64,000 nt of DNA from an uncultured Clostridia bacterium. Its GTDB lineage: Bacteria > Bacillota > Clostridia > Oscillospirales > Ruminococcaceae. This document shows, in pieces, positions 39,060 through 52,509 of the stretch (position 1 is its first letter; each line of letters opens with the position of its first letter). The notes beneath the pieces are model-generated. The model did not search any database. It saw only the letters and a list, made by a program, of their open reading frames with translations, and was not told the DNA's origin. The position numbers and the translations under genes are program-made. Where the stretch lies: NCBI GenBank assembly GCA_947625125.1, contig CANQNF010000012.1, forward strand, positions 1 to 64,000, given 5' to 3'.

Positions 39060-39637
39060 TTACCACGGGATGATAAAATTCTCCCCGGGTTTTCTCATGT
39101 CATAAATTTTTTTCAAATCCCCGTCGACTTCGCTTTTAAGATGTATCAGCGGCTCGGAATGTGAAAGGACGAATTTTTCGGCGGAAAGCTTTTCAAGCCT
39201 GTCTATCGTCTCCCTTAAAACGCCGGCGTTGAAGCCGTCCTTTGAGGAGTAGGTCCCATCCCCCAAAAACGCAAGCCCGTTATACTCAAGCCCGAGGCAG
39301 CCCTTGGCATGGCTCGAGGGGAGACTGAAAAGGTGCGCGCCGAAAACTTCTGTATCTCCCGCGACGGCCTCTCCCCCGAATTTTTTGCAGGTATATCCCC
39401 CGCCGAACAAAAGCTTAGGCTTAAGCCGCCGGATGTTACTTGAGTGGTCGGCGTGAAAATGTGATAAAACTACGGCGGCGTCCCCCGAAACCTTGGCAAG
39501 CTCCGAAAAAGCTTCATCCGAAGCGCCCACGTCATATATCACGACCCCGCCCGAGGCCCTTATTATAAACGCCTCGGCCGACAGCGGATTCTCGCTTTTC
39601 GGGACGTACTCTACCCCGTCGGAAAGATTGATAAGGC

Positions 39638-39641
<4 letters not shown>
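39060..39641 (-). CDS. Metallo-beta-lactamase-fold protein
   Basis: VVLSHFHADHSSNIRRLKP...; LPSSHAKGCLGLEYNGLAFLGDGTY. Confidence 0.85.
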
Positions 39642-43142
<3,501 letters not shown>

Positions 43143-43284
43143 TCATGTTAAGCTTGCAATATAACTATACCATACGAAAGGCGTATATGCAATAAGGTTT
43201 TCCGCAAATTTTTGGTTATTTTCTGCATGAAAAAAGGATGAACCGAAAAAATAAAAATTTTTGGGGCAAATTTTCGCAATCCGC

Positions 43285-43313
43285 TTGACAAATCGCGATT
43301 ACTCTGTTATAAT
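43285..43313 (+). promoter_or_regulatory. tRNA-Lys promoter
   Basis: TTGACA-17 nt-TATAAT. Confidence 0.8.
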
Positions 43314-43330
43314 ATGTAGGCTATTTAAAT

Positions 43331-43406
43331 GAGCCATTAGCTCAGTTGGCAGAGCATTTGACTTTTAATCAAAGGGTCTGGAGTTCGAATCTCCAATGGC
43401 TCACCA
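43331..43406 (+). tRNA. tRNA-Lys (anticodon TTT), CCA encoded
   Basis: GAGCCAT...ATGGCTC acceptor, D-loop AGCTCAGTTGGCAGAGC, anticodon loop CTTTTAA, GGAGTTCGAATCTCC T-arm, A-CCA end. Confidence 0.98.
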
Positions 43407-43870
43407 CGGCGTCGCAAGCTTTGTATCGCTTGTGACGTCCTTTTTATGCTTACGCATAAACGGAGTCCCAAGCTCACGCCGCTGCTCCGCCTTTACCCCA
43501 CAAACGCAGGCGTTTGCGGGGACCCTGTTTAATCCGCGTAAGGCGGTTTTTTGATGGTGAGCATAGACGCGATTATTTCTCCGTGAGACGACCGAGGCAA
43601 TAATTGCCGCCGAGGGAAGTCGAACGGCAAGAAATAACGCTTCTATTGCCACCACGGCGTCGCAAGCTACATATCGCTTGCGGCGCTTTCTTCATGCTTC
43701 GCATTTGAAAGCACCTCAAGCTCATTCCGCTGCTCCGCCTTTACCCCACAAACGCAGGCGTTTGCGGGGACCCCTCTTATTTTGCAAGCTACATATCGCT
43801 TGCGGCGCTTTCTTCATGCTTTGCATTTGAAAGCACCTCAAGCTCATTCCGCTGCTCCGCCTTTACCCTT
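43401..43870. repeat. Three-copy direct repeat array (about 90-130 bp units) starting at tRNA-Lys 3' end
   Basis: Units begin CACCACGGCGTCGCAAGCT at 43402 and 43651 (third truncated from 43784 TTGCAAGCTACATATCGCTTGCGGCG); shared CTGCTCCGCCTTTACCCCACAAACGCAGGCGTTTGCGGGGACCC. Confidence 0.85.
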
Positions 43871-43882
43871 CCCCCCACAAAC

Positions 43883-44506
43883 TCACTGCAGCGCTCTTCC
43901 GACTTCTGACAATCTGTCCTCTGACAGCGCCCACGCCCTCACGATCTGCCGCCTCATCTTCCCCACCTCGATTTTTTGCGGCGAGCGGGAGCCCGAAAAG
44001 AGATTGTACGCGTAAAGGTCGCGGCCGCGAAGCTCGCAGAAAACCGTGTGGAGGCTAAGGCTCCCCGGGTTGAAAAAGGAAATTATCAGGCATGCCGGGC
44101 CGATTTTTCCGATTTCATCCTCGATTTTTTTCGGGGGTATCGCCCTCGCGCTTATCCCGAAGCGCTTCAGGACCCGCTTTATTGAGTACGGATTCCCGCC
44201 GAAAAATCCGAGCGGCCAAAGAGTAAGCGCGCCCGATGACATAAACGCCGAGCGCACCGACTCATACGACGACGGCACGCCCGAAAATGTGAGCGCGTTG
44301 TGCACGGCGATGACCTCGCATGCCGTATTTTCGGCCTTTGCAAGATAAAGCCGCCTGCCCTTAAGACTGCCCTGACCGTAGATAAACCCCTCGGGAAGCG
44401 GCGTTTTCGGCCTGAAAAGTCCGAAGATAAGCCCCTGCGGAATGCTTATTATCGATTGAATTTTCAGCAGCAGCCGCTCCCCCGACCACAAAAGCCTCAG
44501 GCTCAT
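43883..44506 (-). CDS. Peptidase C39/papain-like fold protein, unknown
   Basis: ENTACEVIAVHNAL (Cys), LSLHTVFCEL (His), LYAYNLFSGS (Asn/Asp) arrangement; start overlaps GH25 gene stop. Confidence 0.55.
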   Translation of the reverse strand: MSLRLLWSGERLLLKIQSIISIPQGLIFGLFRPKTPLPEGFIYGQGSLKGRRLYLAKAENTACEVIAVHNALTFSGVPSSYESVRSAFMSSGALTLWPLGFFGGNPYSIKRVLKRFGISARAIPPKKIEDEIGKIGPACLIISFFNPGSLSLHTVFCELRGRDLYAYNLFSGSRSPQKIEVGKMRRQIVRAWALSEDRLSEVGRALQ

Positions 44507-45621
44507 TCCTCCTCGGCCTCCGGTCTTTCGGCGGCGTAGTCCTTAAAGCATACGTTTAAGTCGACGTTTCCCGCAATGCCGGGGACCTGTCCGTCCGAGC
44601 AATACTGCCACATACACCACTTATAGGGCAGGCCCGGGGTGTCGTTGTAGTCGGCATACCATATATCGTAGTCGGATATCCTGCCCAAATCGTACTTGAA
44701 CACCGCCGTCTTTTTATTCGTATACAGCACCGGCGTGAGTCCCTCGTTTTCGAGGCGCTGTGCAAAGACGATAAAGTTATTTGTCAAGTCTGTGGGCTCG
44801 ATATAGGCGGTCCTCGCAGTGTCGCCGTCCTGGTCGTGAACGACCTCCCAGTCGTATGCCACGGGATATGTTATGTCATAATCCTTTAAAAGATCGATGA
44901 CAAAATTCGCCTCGTCAAGGGCTTCCTCGGTGGTCAGGGCCTGGGAGAAGAAGTAAACGCCTACTTCAAGTCCCGCGTCGAGGGCGCCCTCGATATTCTT
45001 TCTGAAGTTTGCATCTTCTACCATCAGCCCGGTGACATAGCCCCTGTTCCCGCATCTCATCATCACAAACTCAAACCCGGCCGCCTTTACCTGCTCCCAA
45101 TCTATATCCCCCTGATAGACCGAAACGTCGATTCCGGGTATGTAGTCCTCGGTCCCGAGGTATTGCATATAGCCGGTCTCGGGGTCCTTGACAAAATACT
45201 CCTGGGGATATTCGCTCTTCGGGACATTCCCGAGCACGGGCACCCAGATGGGTCCGTAGCTTGAGTCGTTCAGGCTTATCATCTCGCCCGAGAGGCGGCG
45301 CTCATACTCCACCGACGGGTCGAGTATCATGTAGTCCGGGACCTCGACGACGACCTCTTTTTCAACGGTCACGACCTGTGGCACGACGGTGCCCTGTTCA
45401 CGGTTCCAGCCTATCGCGCATACTATCAAAGCGACGCTCAGGAATACCACGGCCGCGCCGAGCGCGATAATCGCCGCCGAAAAGCTTTTCATCATGCCCT
45501 TTTCGCGGTTTATCTTGGTTCGCTCGGTCTTTTCGGAGAGCGCCGTGAGCTCGTCGTATATCTCGGCCGCCGAGCGCTTCTCGGTCTCGGTGGCGGAGTT
45601 TTCATAACCCAAATTTGCCAT
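44503..45621 (-). CDS. GH25 lysozyme-like hydrolase with N-terminal TM anchor
   Basis: IPGIDVSVYQGDIDWEQVKAAGFEFVMMRCGNRGY...VGVYFFSQALTTEEALDEANFVIDLLKDYDITYPVAYDWE. Confidence 0.93.
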   Translation of the reverse strand: MANLGYENSATETEKRSAAEIYDELTALSEKTERTKINREKGMMKSFSAAIIALGAAVVFLSVALIVCAIGWNREQGTVVPQVVTVEKEVVVEVPDYMILDPSVEYERRLSGEMISLNDSSYGPIWVPVLGNVPKSEYPQEYFVKDPETGYMQYLGTEDYIPGIDVSVYQGDIDWEQVKAAGFEFVMMRCGNRGYVTGLMVEDANFRKNIEGALDAGLEVGVYFFSQALTTEEALDEANFVIDLLKDYDITYPVAYDWEVVHDQDGDTARTAYIEPTDLTNNFIVFAQRLENEGLTPVLYTNKKTAVFKYDLGRISDYDIWYADYNDTPGLPYKWCMWQYCSDGQVPGIAGNVDLNVCFKDYAAERPEAEEE

Positions 45622-45819
45622 AAAATACCTCTTTTCCACTTCATTTGCCTTTTTTCGGCTTATATCTAAGTTTACCATAAAATCCTGCCGTTGTAAAGCG
45701 GGAATATCGCGGAAAATAGAAATTTAAGAATTTTCGGGAAAAGGCGTGCGATTTTGCTTGACAAATTTAAAATCGGTAGTAAAATGTAAGACCGGAAAGA
45801 GGGAATTCATACGAGACCG

Positions 45820-46941
45820 ATGCTCAAAAACGTCAAATCGTTCATAAAATCAAACACCGTGATGGTCGTGGCCCTTTGCGCCGCCGTTCTGACATCCTTT
45901 ATAGTACCTCCCGACAGGGAATATTTGGGGTATTTCGACTTCAAAACTCTGACATGCCTTTTTTGCGTCTTAGCAGTAGTATGCGCATTAAAAAACGTCA
46001 ATTTTTTCTATGTTCTGGCGGAGAAGATAGTCGAGCGCTTCAAGACCGCAAGAATGAGCATTTTAGCCCTTGTCTACATTACGTTCATAGGCTCCATGCT
46101 CATCGCAAACGACATGGCGCTTTTAACGTTTCTGCCGCTCGGGTACTTTGTTTTAAGCGCTTCAAGAAAGCGGAAGTACATGGCCCTGACCTTTATTCTG
46201 CAAAATATCGCCGCCAATTTGGGAGGCATGCTCACCCCTTTCGGCAACCCCCAGAACCTCTATCTGTACACAAAATTCAGCATCCCTACGGATGAGTTTA
46301 TGTTAATAATGGCGCCGCCGTTTTTGGTGTCGGTCGCGATGATAACGTTCTGCTGCTTTGTCTTTGTAAAAAACGAGCCGCTGAAATTCGAGGAGGAGTC
46401 CTTAAGCCTCGAACCGAAGCGCACGGGGATTTACCTTGCGCTGTTCGCGCTCGCCATCGCGATAGTTTTCAGGGGGATACCCTACTGGATAAGCCTGATA
46501 GTCATTCCTGCCGTCTTATTTTTCATGGACAGAAAAGCCCTTAAAATGGTCGATTACCCGCTTCTTCTGACGTTTGTATTTTTCTTTGTCTTTGCGGGAA
46601 ACATGGCAAGGATCGAAGCCGTGAGGGAATTCTTCTCGACGCTTTTGGAAAAGAGCACGCTCCTGTTCAGCGTTATTTCCTGCCAATTTATCTCAAACGT
46701 TCCCTCGGCGATCCTGCTCTCGCAGTTCACGGACAACTATCCCGACCTTTTAGTCGGCGTGAATATAGGCGGCATAGGCACGCTCATAGCCTCGCTCGCC
46801 TCGCTGATAACGTTTCGGGAGTACACCAAGCACCACCCCCACCACGCGATGTATTACGTCGAGACTTTCTCGGCATTTAACTTCTCGTTTTTAGGCGTGC
46901 TCTTGGCGTTCATGTTCGTGATGAAAGCCGTGACGGGGTAA
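45820..46941 (+). CDS. SLC13/ArsB-NhaD superfamily anion permease
   Basis: Multi-TM; ANDMALLTFLPLGYFVL, NIAANLGGMLTPFGNPQNLYLY, FISNVPSAILLSQFT. Confidence 0.9.
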   Translation: MLKNVKSFIKSNTVMVVALCAAVLTSFIVPPDREYLGYFDFKTLTCLFCVLAVVCALKNVNFFYVLAEKIVERFKTARMSILALVYITFIGSMLIANDMALLTFLPLGYFVLSASRKRKYMALTFILQNIAANLGGMLTPFGNPQNLYLYTKFSIPTDEFMLIMAPPFLVSVAMITFCCFVFVKNEPLKFEEESLSLEPKRTGIYLALFALAIAIVFRGIPYWISLIVIPAVLFFMDRKALKMVDYPLLLTFVFFFVFAGNMARIEAVREFFSTLLEKSTLLFSVISCQFISNVPSAILLSQFTDNYPDLLVGVNIGGIGTLIASLASLITFREYTKHHPHHAMYYVETFSAFNFSFLGVLLAFMFVMKAVTG

Positions 46942-46946
46942 AAAAG

Positions 46947-46976
46947 AAGCATACCAAACCCGGTATGCTTTATTTT
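46947..46976. terminator. Bidirectional terminator between convergent genes
   Basis: AAGCATACC-aaaccc-GGTATGCTTTATTTTTT, with A-run 5'. Confidence 0.85.
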
Positions 46977-47437
46977 TTGCTTTTCCCCCTCACCCCCCTG
47001 AAAAAGTCCCTCAGCATCCCCGCGCACTCGTTTTCGAGGACGCCGCCGAGCGACTGCGGGCGGTGGTTGTACGGCAGGTCGAACATCCTCATCACCGACT
47101 CTGCCGACCCCGCCTTCGGGTCCTTGGCGCCGTAGACGACCCGCTCTATCCGCGAATTTATTATCGCTCCCGCGCACATCGGGCATGGTTCAAGCGTGAC
47201 GTACAGGTTGCAGCCGAGAACCCGCCATCCCCCTAAATTTCGGCTCGCCTCGTCAAGCGCCATTATCTCGGCATGGGCAAGAGGCGACTTTAAGCTCTCG
47301 CGGCGGTTATACCCCCGGCCGACTATCTCGCCGTCCGATCTTCTCACGACAACAGCGCCCACAGGGGTCTCCCCGAGGGCGTAGGCGGTCTTTGCGAGCT
47401 CTATCGCTTCGTGCATATATTCTTCGTCAGATCTCAT
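46970..47437 (-). CDS. tadA: tRNA-specific adenosine deaminase
   Basis: [68 protein letters not shown]. Confidence 0.95.
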   Translation of the reverse strand: MRSDEEYMHEAIELAKTAYALGETPVGAVVVRRSDGEIVGRGYNRRESLKSPLAHAEIMALDEASRNLGGWRVLGCNLYVTLEPCPMCAGAIINSRIERVVYGAKDPKAGSAESVMRMFDLPYNHRPQSLGGVLENECAGMLRDFFRGVRGKSKK

Positions 47438-48038
47438 TTCGATTCTCCAGGGCCTTATAGAGCGTGACCTCGTCGGCATACTCCAAGATCGCCCCCACGG
47501 GAAGCCCGAACGCCAGCCTCGTGACCTTGACTCCGAGGGGCTTTAAGAGCCTTGAGAGATACATCGCCGTGGCCTCGCCCTCGGGAGTGGGGTTCGTCGC
47601 CATGATGACCTCCTTGACCTCGCCGCCCTGAAGCCGCTTTAAAAGCTCGGTTATCCTGAGCTTGTCCGGCGTTATGCCGTCGATGGGGGAAATAAGCCCG
47701 TGCAGGACGTGGTACATCCCCTTGTACTCCCTCGTTCGCTCAAACGCCGAGACGTCCTTTGGCCCCTCGACCACGCATATCGTCGAACGGTCCCGGCCCG
47801 CGTCGGAGCATATCGGACAAATTTCTCTGTCGGTGAGATTTTGGCATATTTTACAGGAATGCACCGTTTTATGGGCATGCAAAATAGCGTCGGCGAAAGC
47901 CTTTGCCTCTTCGTCGGAATAGGACATCACGAAGTAGGCGAGCCTTTGGGCGGTCTTCATGCCGATACCGGGGAGCTTAGCGAACTGCTCGGCCAAAAGC
48001 CGAAGCGGCAGAGCGCCCGTGTAATCCTGTCCCGCCAT
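47427..48038 (-). CDS. recR: Recombination protein RecR
   Basis: [24 protein letters not shown]4 zinc motif [16 protein letters not shown], Toprim [12 protein letters not shown]. Confidence 0.97.
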   Translation of the reverse strand: MAGQDYTGALPLRLLAEQFAKLPGIGMKTAQRLAYFVMSYSDEEAKAFADAILHAHKTVHSCKICQNLTDREICPICSDAGRDRSTICVVEGPKDVSAFERTREYKGMYHVLHGLISPIDGITPDKLRITELLKRLQGGEVKEVIMATNPTPEGEATAMYLSRLLKPLGVKVTRLAFGLPVGAILEYADEVTLYKALENRNEI

Positions 48039-48039
48039 G

Positions 48040-48387
48040 TCAGAACAGCCCCGGCATGCTCATATTGCCGGTAATTTTGCTCATGCCGGCGTTAGAGGCT
48101 TCTTCGATATTCTTAAGGACCTCGTTGACGGCGCTCGCAATTAAATCCTCGAGCATCTCGGGGTCGTCGGGGTCGATGACCTCGGGCTTGATTTTTACCG
48201 CGGTCACTTCCCGGGCGCCGGTCATCGTAAGCTCGACCATTCCTCCGCCGACCGACGACGAGAATTCGCGGGAGGCGAACTCGTCCTGGAAAGCGGTCAT
48301 CTCCTCCTGCATCTTCTGGGCCTGGCGTATCATCTGGTTCATGTTAGCGCCCTGTCCCTGCATATTCTGGGGTATTCTTGCTTTCAT
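48040..48387 (-). CDS. YbaB/EbfC nucleoid-associated protein
   Basis: [69 protein letters not shown]. Confidence 0.95.
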   Translation of the reverse strand: MKARIPQNMQGQGANMNQMIRQAQKMQEEMTAFQDEFASREFSSSVGGGMVELTMTGAREVTAVKIKPEVIDPDDPEMLEDLIASAVNEVLKNIEEASNAGMSKITGNMSMPGLF

Positions 48388-48878
48388 TTTCCATTCTCCT
48401 TTGCAGTTTTTCCGGGGTTTGACTTCGCCGTTATCTCCCTGACGGTCAGCTCGGCCGCCATGGTTTTTTCAAGCAGTTTCGGGTTCGGGATTATCCCGAA
48501 CGTCTCCCGGTATCTTATAAGTATCCTTTCAAGAGCCATGACCTTTTCTTTGCCGTCCAAAAATCTCACGTCGGCAGTCCCCATCACGCTCTCATAGTAA
48601 ACGGTGGCGGCGCCCTCCTCGGGCTTCGGTATAAGCTCGTAAACGCAGTCCGCCTCGAACGAACATCTCCCGAGCTTTTTTAACAGCTCATATTTTCTCC
48701 CCGAGCATGCGCCGTGAATGTAAAACTTAACGGTCCCGCCGCTTATCTGATACCCGAAATTGACCGGGACGATATAGGGATAATCGCCGTCGGGAAGCCC
48801 GAGCCGCAGTATATCGCAGTTTGAGATTATCTTAAGGATTTCCGCGAAATCGGTTATCTCTCTGTCTTTTCTTCTCAT
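48384..48878 (-). CDS. Pyridoxamine 5'-phosphate oxidase-related FMN-binding protein
   Basis: LRLGLPDGDYPYIVPVNFGYQISGGTVKFYIHGACSGRKYELL. Confidence 0.88.
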   Translation of the reverse strand: MRRKDREITDFAEILKIISNCDILRLGLPDGDYPYIVPVNFGYQISGGTVKFYIHGACSGRKYELLKKLGRCSFEADCVYELIPKPEEGAATVYYESVMGTADVRFLDGKEKVMALERILIRYRETFGIIPNPKLLEKTMAAELTVREITAKSNPGKTAKENGK

Positions 48879-48890
48879 TTTGCACCTGCT

Positions 48891-50495
48891 TTAATCGAGC
48901 CTGTCTCGGGTCTCGACGGGGACTCCGGCGGCCTTTGCCTTTTCTATGAGCTCGTCGAGCGCGGCGTTTTTGTCCTCCGGCATCGGCTCGCTGTTGTCGC
49001 TTTTTGCGCCTATTCGGTACTTTATCCCGGTCACTTCAAGCGCGGCCTCCTGCAAAGACTTCGAGTTGTCGGGGGCTTTTAAAAGCGACAGGAAGAACCG
49101 GTTCGGCATGACTATCATCATCCTGTCCCCCGAAACGTAGGCGCTCGAGCCCTGCAAAGCGCCCGCACAGCCGGGGTTCTTTTTTGTCAATAGATCGAGT
49201 ATCTCGTCCCATTTTGCGCACCGCTCAAACTGCTCTTTCGGGGCCTCCGGCTCCTTTTTGGACTCGGGCAGGGGCTCGGGTTTTGTCTCTTTTTTTATGG
49301 CAGGGGCGGGAGCCGGCTCGCTTATAGGCCTTTCTCGTACGGCTGCGGGAGCGCCCTCCATAAGCCTTTCAAGCTCGGAAACTCTCTTTTCGAGCGAGGA
49401 TATATCCCCCTCGGACTTTACGCTGCAAAGCCTTACAAGCGCCATCTCAAGCTCGGTCCTCTTTGACACGGCTCTCGGCAGGACTTCTGCGCACCTCTGT
49501 AAGATCTCAAGCCTTGACAGAACGTCCCCGAGGCTCAGCTTTGAGGCGATTTTTTCAAGTCTTTCAAGTTCTCCGGGCAGGCACCTTAAAAGCTCCGGCT
49601 TATTCGGCACGGTCTTTAGGAGCATGACGTCCCGAAGTCCCGTGATAAGCTCGTCGCAGAGCCTCGACATATCCTTTGATTTTGAATACAGCTCGTCCGC
49701 CAAGGTTATGGCGCCCGCGGCGTCGGATGAGGCCGAATAATCAAGCATGTTAAATATATAGTCCCGTCCCGCGACGCCGGCGGCGTTTGAAACGCACTCG
49801 GGGTCGATATGCTCGGAAAACGCCACGCACTGCTCCAAAAGCGACAGCGCGTCTCGCATAGCGCCGTCCGAAAGCCTTGCTATAAGCGCAGCGGCCTCGG
49901 GAGTCAGGTCGAATTTCTCCTCCCCTGCTATATACATGAGCCGGTCGACGATGTCCTCCTCGCGGATTCTTCTGAAATCAAATCTCTGGCAGCGGGAAAC
50001 TATCGTCGGCGGGACTTTGTGGGCCTCGGTCGTAGCAAGGATGAATTTGACATGCTCGGGCGGCTCCTCCATTATTTTCAGCAGGGCGTTGAAAGCGCCG
50101 ACCGAGATCATATGCACCTCGTCGATGATATAGACCTTATAGCGGCACCTTTCGGGCGTGTAGAGCGCCGATTCCCGCAGGTCTCTTATATCGTTCACGC
50201 CGTTATTCGAGGCGGCGTCTATTTCGATTATATCGGGCAGAGTGCCCGCGTCGGCAGCTTTGCATATCTCGCACTCAAGGCAGGGCTTGCCGTCTATCGG
50301 ATGGAGGCAGTTTACGGCCTTGGCTAAAATCCGCGAGCAGGTGGTCTTGCCCGTCCCACGGGAGCCGGTGAAGAGATAGGCGTGGGCGGTCTTGCCCTCG
50401 GCGACCTGTCTTTTCAGAGCGGCCGTGATATGAGGCTGCGAGACGACGTCGTCGAACGTCATCGGCCGCCACTTGCGGTATAGTGCCGTATACAT
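48891..50495 (-). CDS. dnaX: DNA polymerase III subunit gamma/tau
   Basis: YRKWRPMTFDDVVSQPHITAALKRQVAEGKTAHAYLFTGSRGTGKTTCSRILAKAVNC. Confidence 0.97.
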   Translation of the reverse strand: MYTALYRKWRPMTFDDVVSQPHITAALKRQVAEGKTAHAYLFTGSRGTGKTTCSRILAKAVNCLHPIDGKPCLECEICKAADAGTLPDIIEIDAASNNGVNDIRDLRESALYTPERCRYKVYIIDEVHMISVGAFNALLKIMEEPPEHVKFILATTEAHKVPPTIVSRCQRFDFRRIREEDIVDRLMYIAGEEKFDLTPEAAALIARLSDGAMRDALSLLEQCVAFSEHIDPECVSNAAGVAGRDYIFNMLDYSASSDAAGAITLADELYSKSKDMSRLCDELITGLRDVMLLKTVPNKPELLRCLPGELERLEKIASKLSLGDVLSRLEILQRCAEVLPRAVSKRTELEMALVRLCSVKSEGDISSLEKRVSELERLMEGAPAAVRERPISEPAPAPAIKKETKPEPLPESKKEPEAPKEQFERCAKWDEILDLLTKKNPGCAGALQGSSAYVSGDRMMIVMPNRFFLSLLKAPDNSKSLQEAALEVTGIKYRIGAKSDNSEPMPEDKNAALDELIEKAKAAGVPVETRDRLD

Positions 50496-50530
50496 AACCG
50501 ATCCCCCTTATTCTATCAATAAGTCGATCT

Positions 50531-50650
50531 CATATGCAGGAGCACGGGCGAGGCTGCGTCACACAAAGCAAGCCGCTTAATGCTGCTCGGTTCCCCGCCT
50601 GACATGGTTCACGGAACTCTGTTGCACAGGACCCGTGCGCCTGCATATCG
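50531..50650 (-). ncRNA. ffs: Signal recognition particle RNA
   Basis: Minus strand GGGTCCTGTGCAACAGAGTTCCGTGAACCATGTCAGGCGGGGAACCGAGCAGCATTAAGCGG, closed by GCAGGCGCACGGG / CCCGTGCTCCTGC; adjacent to dnaX; TTGCAA-17-TACAAT promoter upstream. Confidence 0.93.
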
Positions 50651-50787
50651 GATCGACTGAAGATATTGTACCACAATCTTATGAGATTTGCAAGTGTTTC
50701 CCGATAAATATTTTTGACAAAAGCTATTGCAAAACTTATAAATCATGATATAATAATTTTAACAAAATTTTTTGGGGAGCTGATACC

Positions 50788-51630
50788 GTGAAAATATTTG
50801 CATTTGCAGACGAAGCAGGTTCAAAAATTTCGTCCCAGGTGAACGCCATGAAGCGAAACGGCCTCGACGGGGTCGAGCTTCGGGGCACCGAGTACGGGAA
50901 CGTCTCCGACTTAAAGCCCGAGCAGGCGCGTGAGATAAAAAGGACTCTCGACGGCGAGGGCCTTAAGGTCTGGTCGATAGGCTCTCCGCTCGGGAAAATC
51001 GGCATAAACGACAGCTTCGGGCCCGAGCTTGAAAAATTGAAGAGAACGCTCGAGACCGCCGAGATACTTGATTCAAAAAATATAAGGATGTTCTCGTTTT
51101 ACATCCCGAAAAACGAGCCGGCGGAGGATTTTAAAAACGAGGTCCTTGACAGGCTGAGCAAAATGGCCGAAATCACTGATTCGCTTCACAGCGGCATAAG
51201 GCTCTGCCACGAAAACGAAAAGGGAATTTACGGCGAGAACGATACGCGCTGCCTTGAGATTTTGGAGAACGTCCCCGAAATTTACGGGATATTCGATCCC
51301 GCAAACTTCGTGCAGTCGGGGGTCGAGGCCCTTAAAGCGTGGGAGCTTCTTAAGAATAAAATAAGGTATCTTCACATCAAGGACGCGCTCCCCGACGGCA
51401 GGGTCGTCCCGGCCGGAAAGGGCGTCGGAAACCTTGGGAAGATCCTTTCGGAATTTATCTGTATGGGCGGGCGGGCCGTGACCGTAGAGCCTCATCTCGC
51501 GGTATTTTCCGGGCTGTCGTCATTAGAGCGGGAGGGCGAGCGCTCACAGGTCGGCGAGGTGTACGAATACCCCGACTCCGACGCGGCGTTCGACGCAGCA
51601 TGCAATGCTTTAAAGGAGCTGATAAAATGA
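50788..51630 (+). CDS. Sugar phosphate isomerase/epimerase (TIM barrel)
   Basis: FADEAGSKISSQVNAMKRNGLDGVELRG...GIFDPANFVQSG...RYLHIKDALPDGRVVPAGKGVG. Confidence 0.88.
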   Translation: MKIFAFADEAGSKISSQVNAMKRNGLDGVELRGTEYGNVSDLKPEQAREIKRTLDGEGLKVWSIGSPLGKIGINDSFGPELEKLKRTLETAEILDSKNIRMFSFYIPKNEPAEDFKNEVLDRLSKMAEITDSLHSGIRLCHENEKGIYGENDTRCLEILENVPEIYGIFDPANFVQSGVEALKAWELLKNKIRYLHIKDALPDGRVVPAGKGVGNLGKILSEFICMGGRAVTVEPHLAVFSGLSSLEREGERSQVGEVYEYPDSDAAFDAACNALKELIK

Positions 51631-52376
51631 AGACAGGCGCGCAGCTTTATACGGTCCGGGGCTTTACCCAGACTCTTGAAAGCTTTTCTGAAGCCTTAAA
51701 AAAGGTCGCGGATATAGGGTACAGGACCGTGCAGGTCTCGGGGACGTGTGAATTTGAGGCGGGATGGCTGAAAAATGAACTTATAAAAAACGGGCTTGAG
51801 TGCGCAGTCACCCACACACCTCCGCAGAAGCTTTTGAATGAGCCCGAAAAGGTCGCTGAGGAGCATCTTGAATTCGGCTGCCGGTATGCGGGTCTCGGCT
51901 GGAACGCTTTTAATCTTGCGGACGGCGATACCCCGGAAAAATTTGTCGAAAAATATCTTCCGGTCTCAAAAAAGCTCTATGACGGCGGCGTGAAGTTTAT
52001 GTATCACAACCACGACCGGGAGTTTCAGAAGTCCGGCGGGAGGCTTATTATAGACATTCTGGCGGACGCGTTTCCCGAGGAGCTGATGGGATTTATCGTC
52101 GACACGTTCTGGGTACAGGCTTCGGGCGCCGACCCGGCGCTATGGCTTAAAAAACTCTCCGGCAGATGCCCCTGCATACACTTAAAAGACTTTTCCTACG
52201 GCAGAAAATTCGCCCCTATAGGCGAGGGGAACATGAACTTCCCGGCGATATTCTATGCCGCGGAGGAGGCGGGCACGGAGTACATGCTTGTGGAGCAGGA
52301 CGACTGCTACGGCGAGGACCCGTTTGACTGTTTAAAAAGAAGCTATGACTATTTAAAGGCCAACGGCTTTGAGTAA
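51627..52376 (+). CDS. Sugar phosphate isomerase/epimerase (TIM barrel)
   Basis: MKTGAQLYTVRGFTQTLESFSEALKKVADIGYRTVQVSG...FMYHNHDREF...CIHLKDFSYG. Confidence 0.88.
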   Translation: MKTGAQLYTVRGFTQTLESFSEALKKVADIGYRTVQVSGTCEFEAGWLKNELIKNGLECAVTHTPPQKLLNEPEKVAEEHLEFGCRYAGLGWNAFNLADGDTPEKFVEKYLPVSKKLYDGGVKFMYHNHDREFQKSGGRLIIDILADAFPEELMGFIVDTFWVQASGADPALWLKKLSGRCPCIHLKDFSYGRKFAPIGEGNMNFPAIFYAAEEAGTEYMLVEQDDCYGEDPFDCLKRSYDYLKANGFE

Positions 52377-52402
52377 AATCGGAGCGAGCGGTTGACAAAC
52401 CG

Positions 52403-52445
52403 TCAAAAGATGACAGAAATCAGAAGTCAGAGGTCAGATTTAAGA
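52403..52445. repeat. Family-2 CAGA-type repeat with TGCGCC-gtt-GGCGCG hairpin adjacent
   Basis: aaaagatgacagaaatcagaagtcagaggtcagatttaagatgttgcgccgttggcgcg. Confidence 0.7.
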
Positions 52446-52509
52446 TGTTGCGCCGTTGGCGCGATCGGAAATACAGATAATAGGTTAAGAATTAAAGGAG
52501 AGAACGGGT

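Noticed and set aside
43401-43870. Integrated prophage or ICE at tRNA-Lys
   Set aside because: Repeats are present but there is no integrase, relaxase or phage gene in the adjacent sequence.
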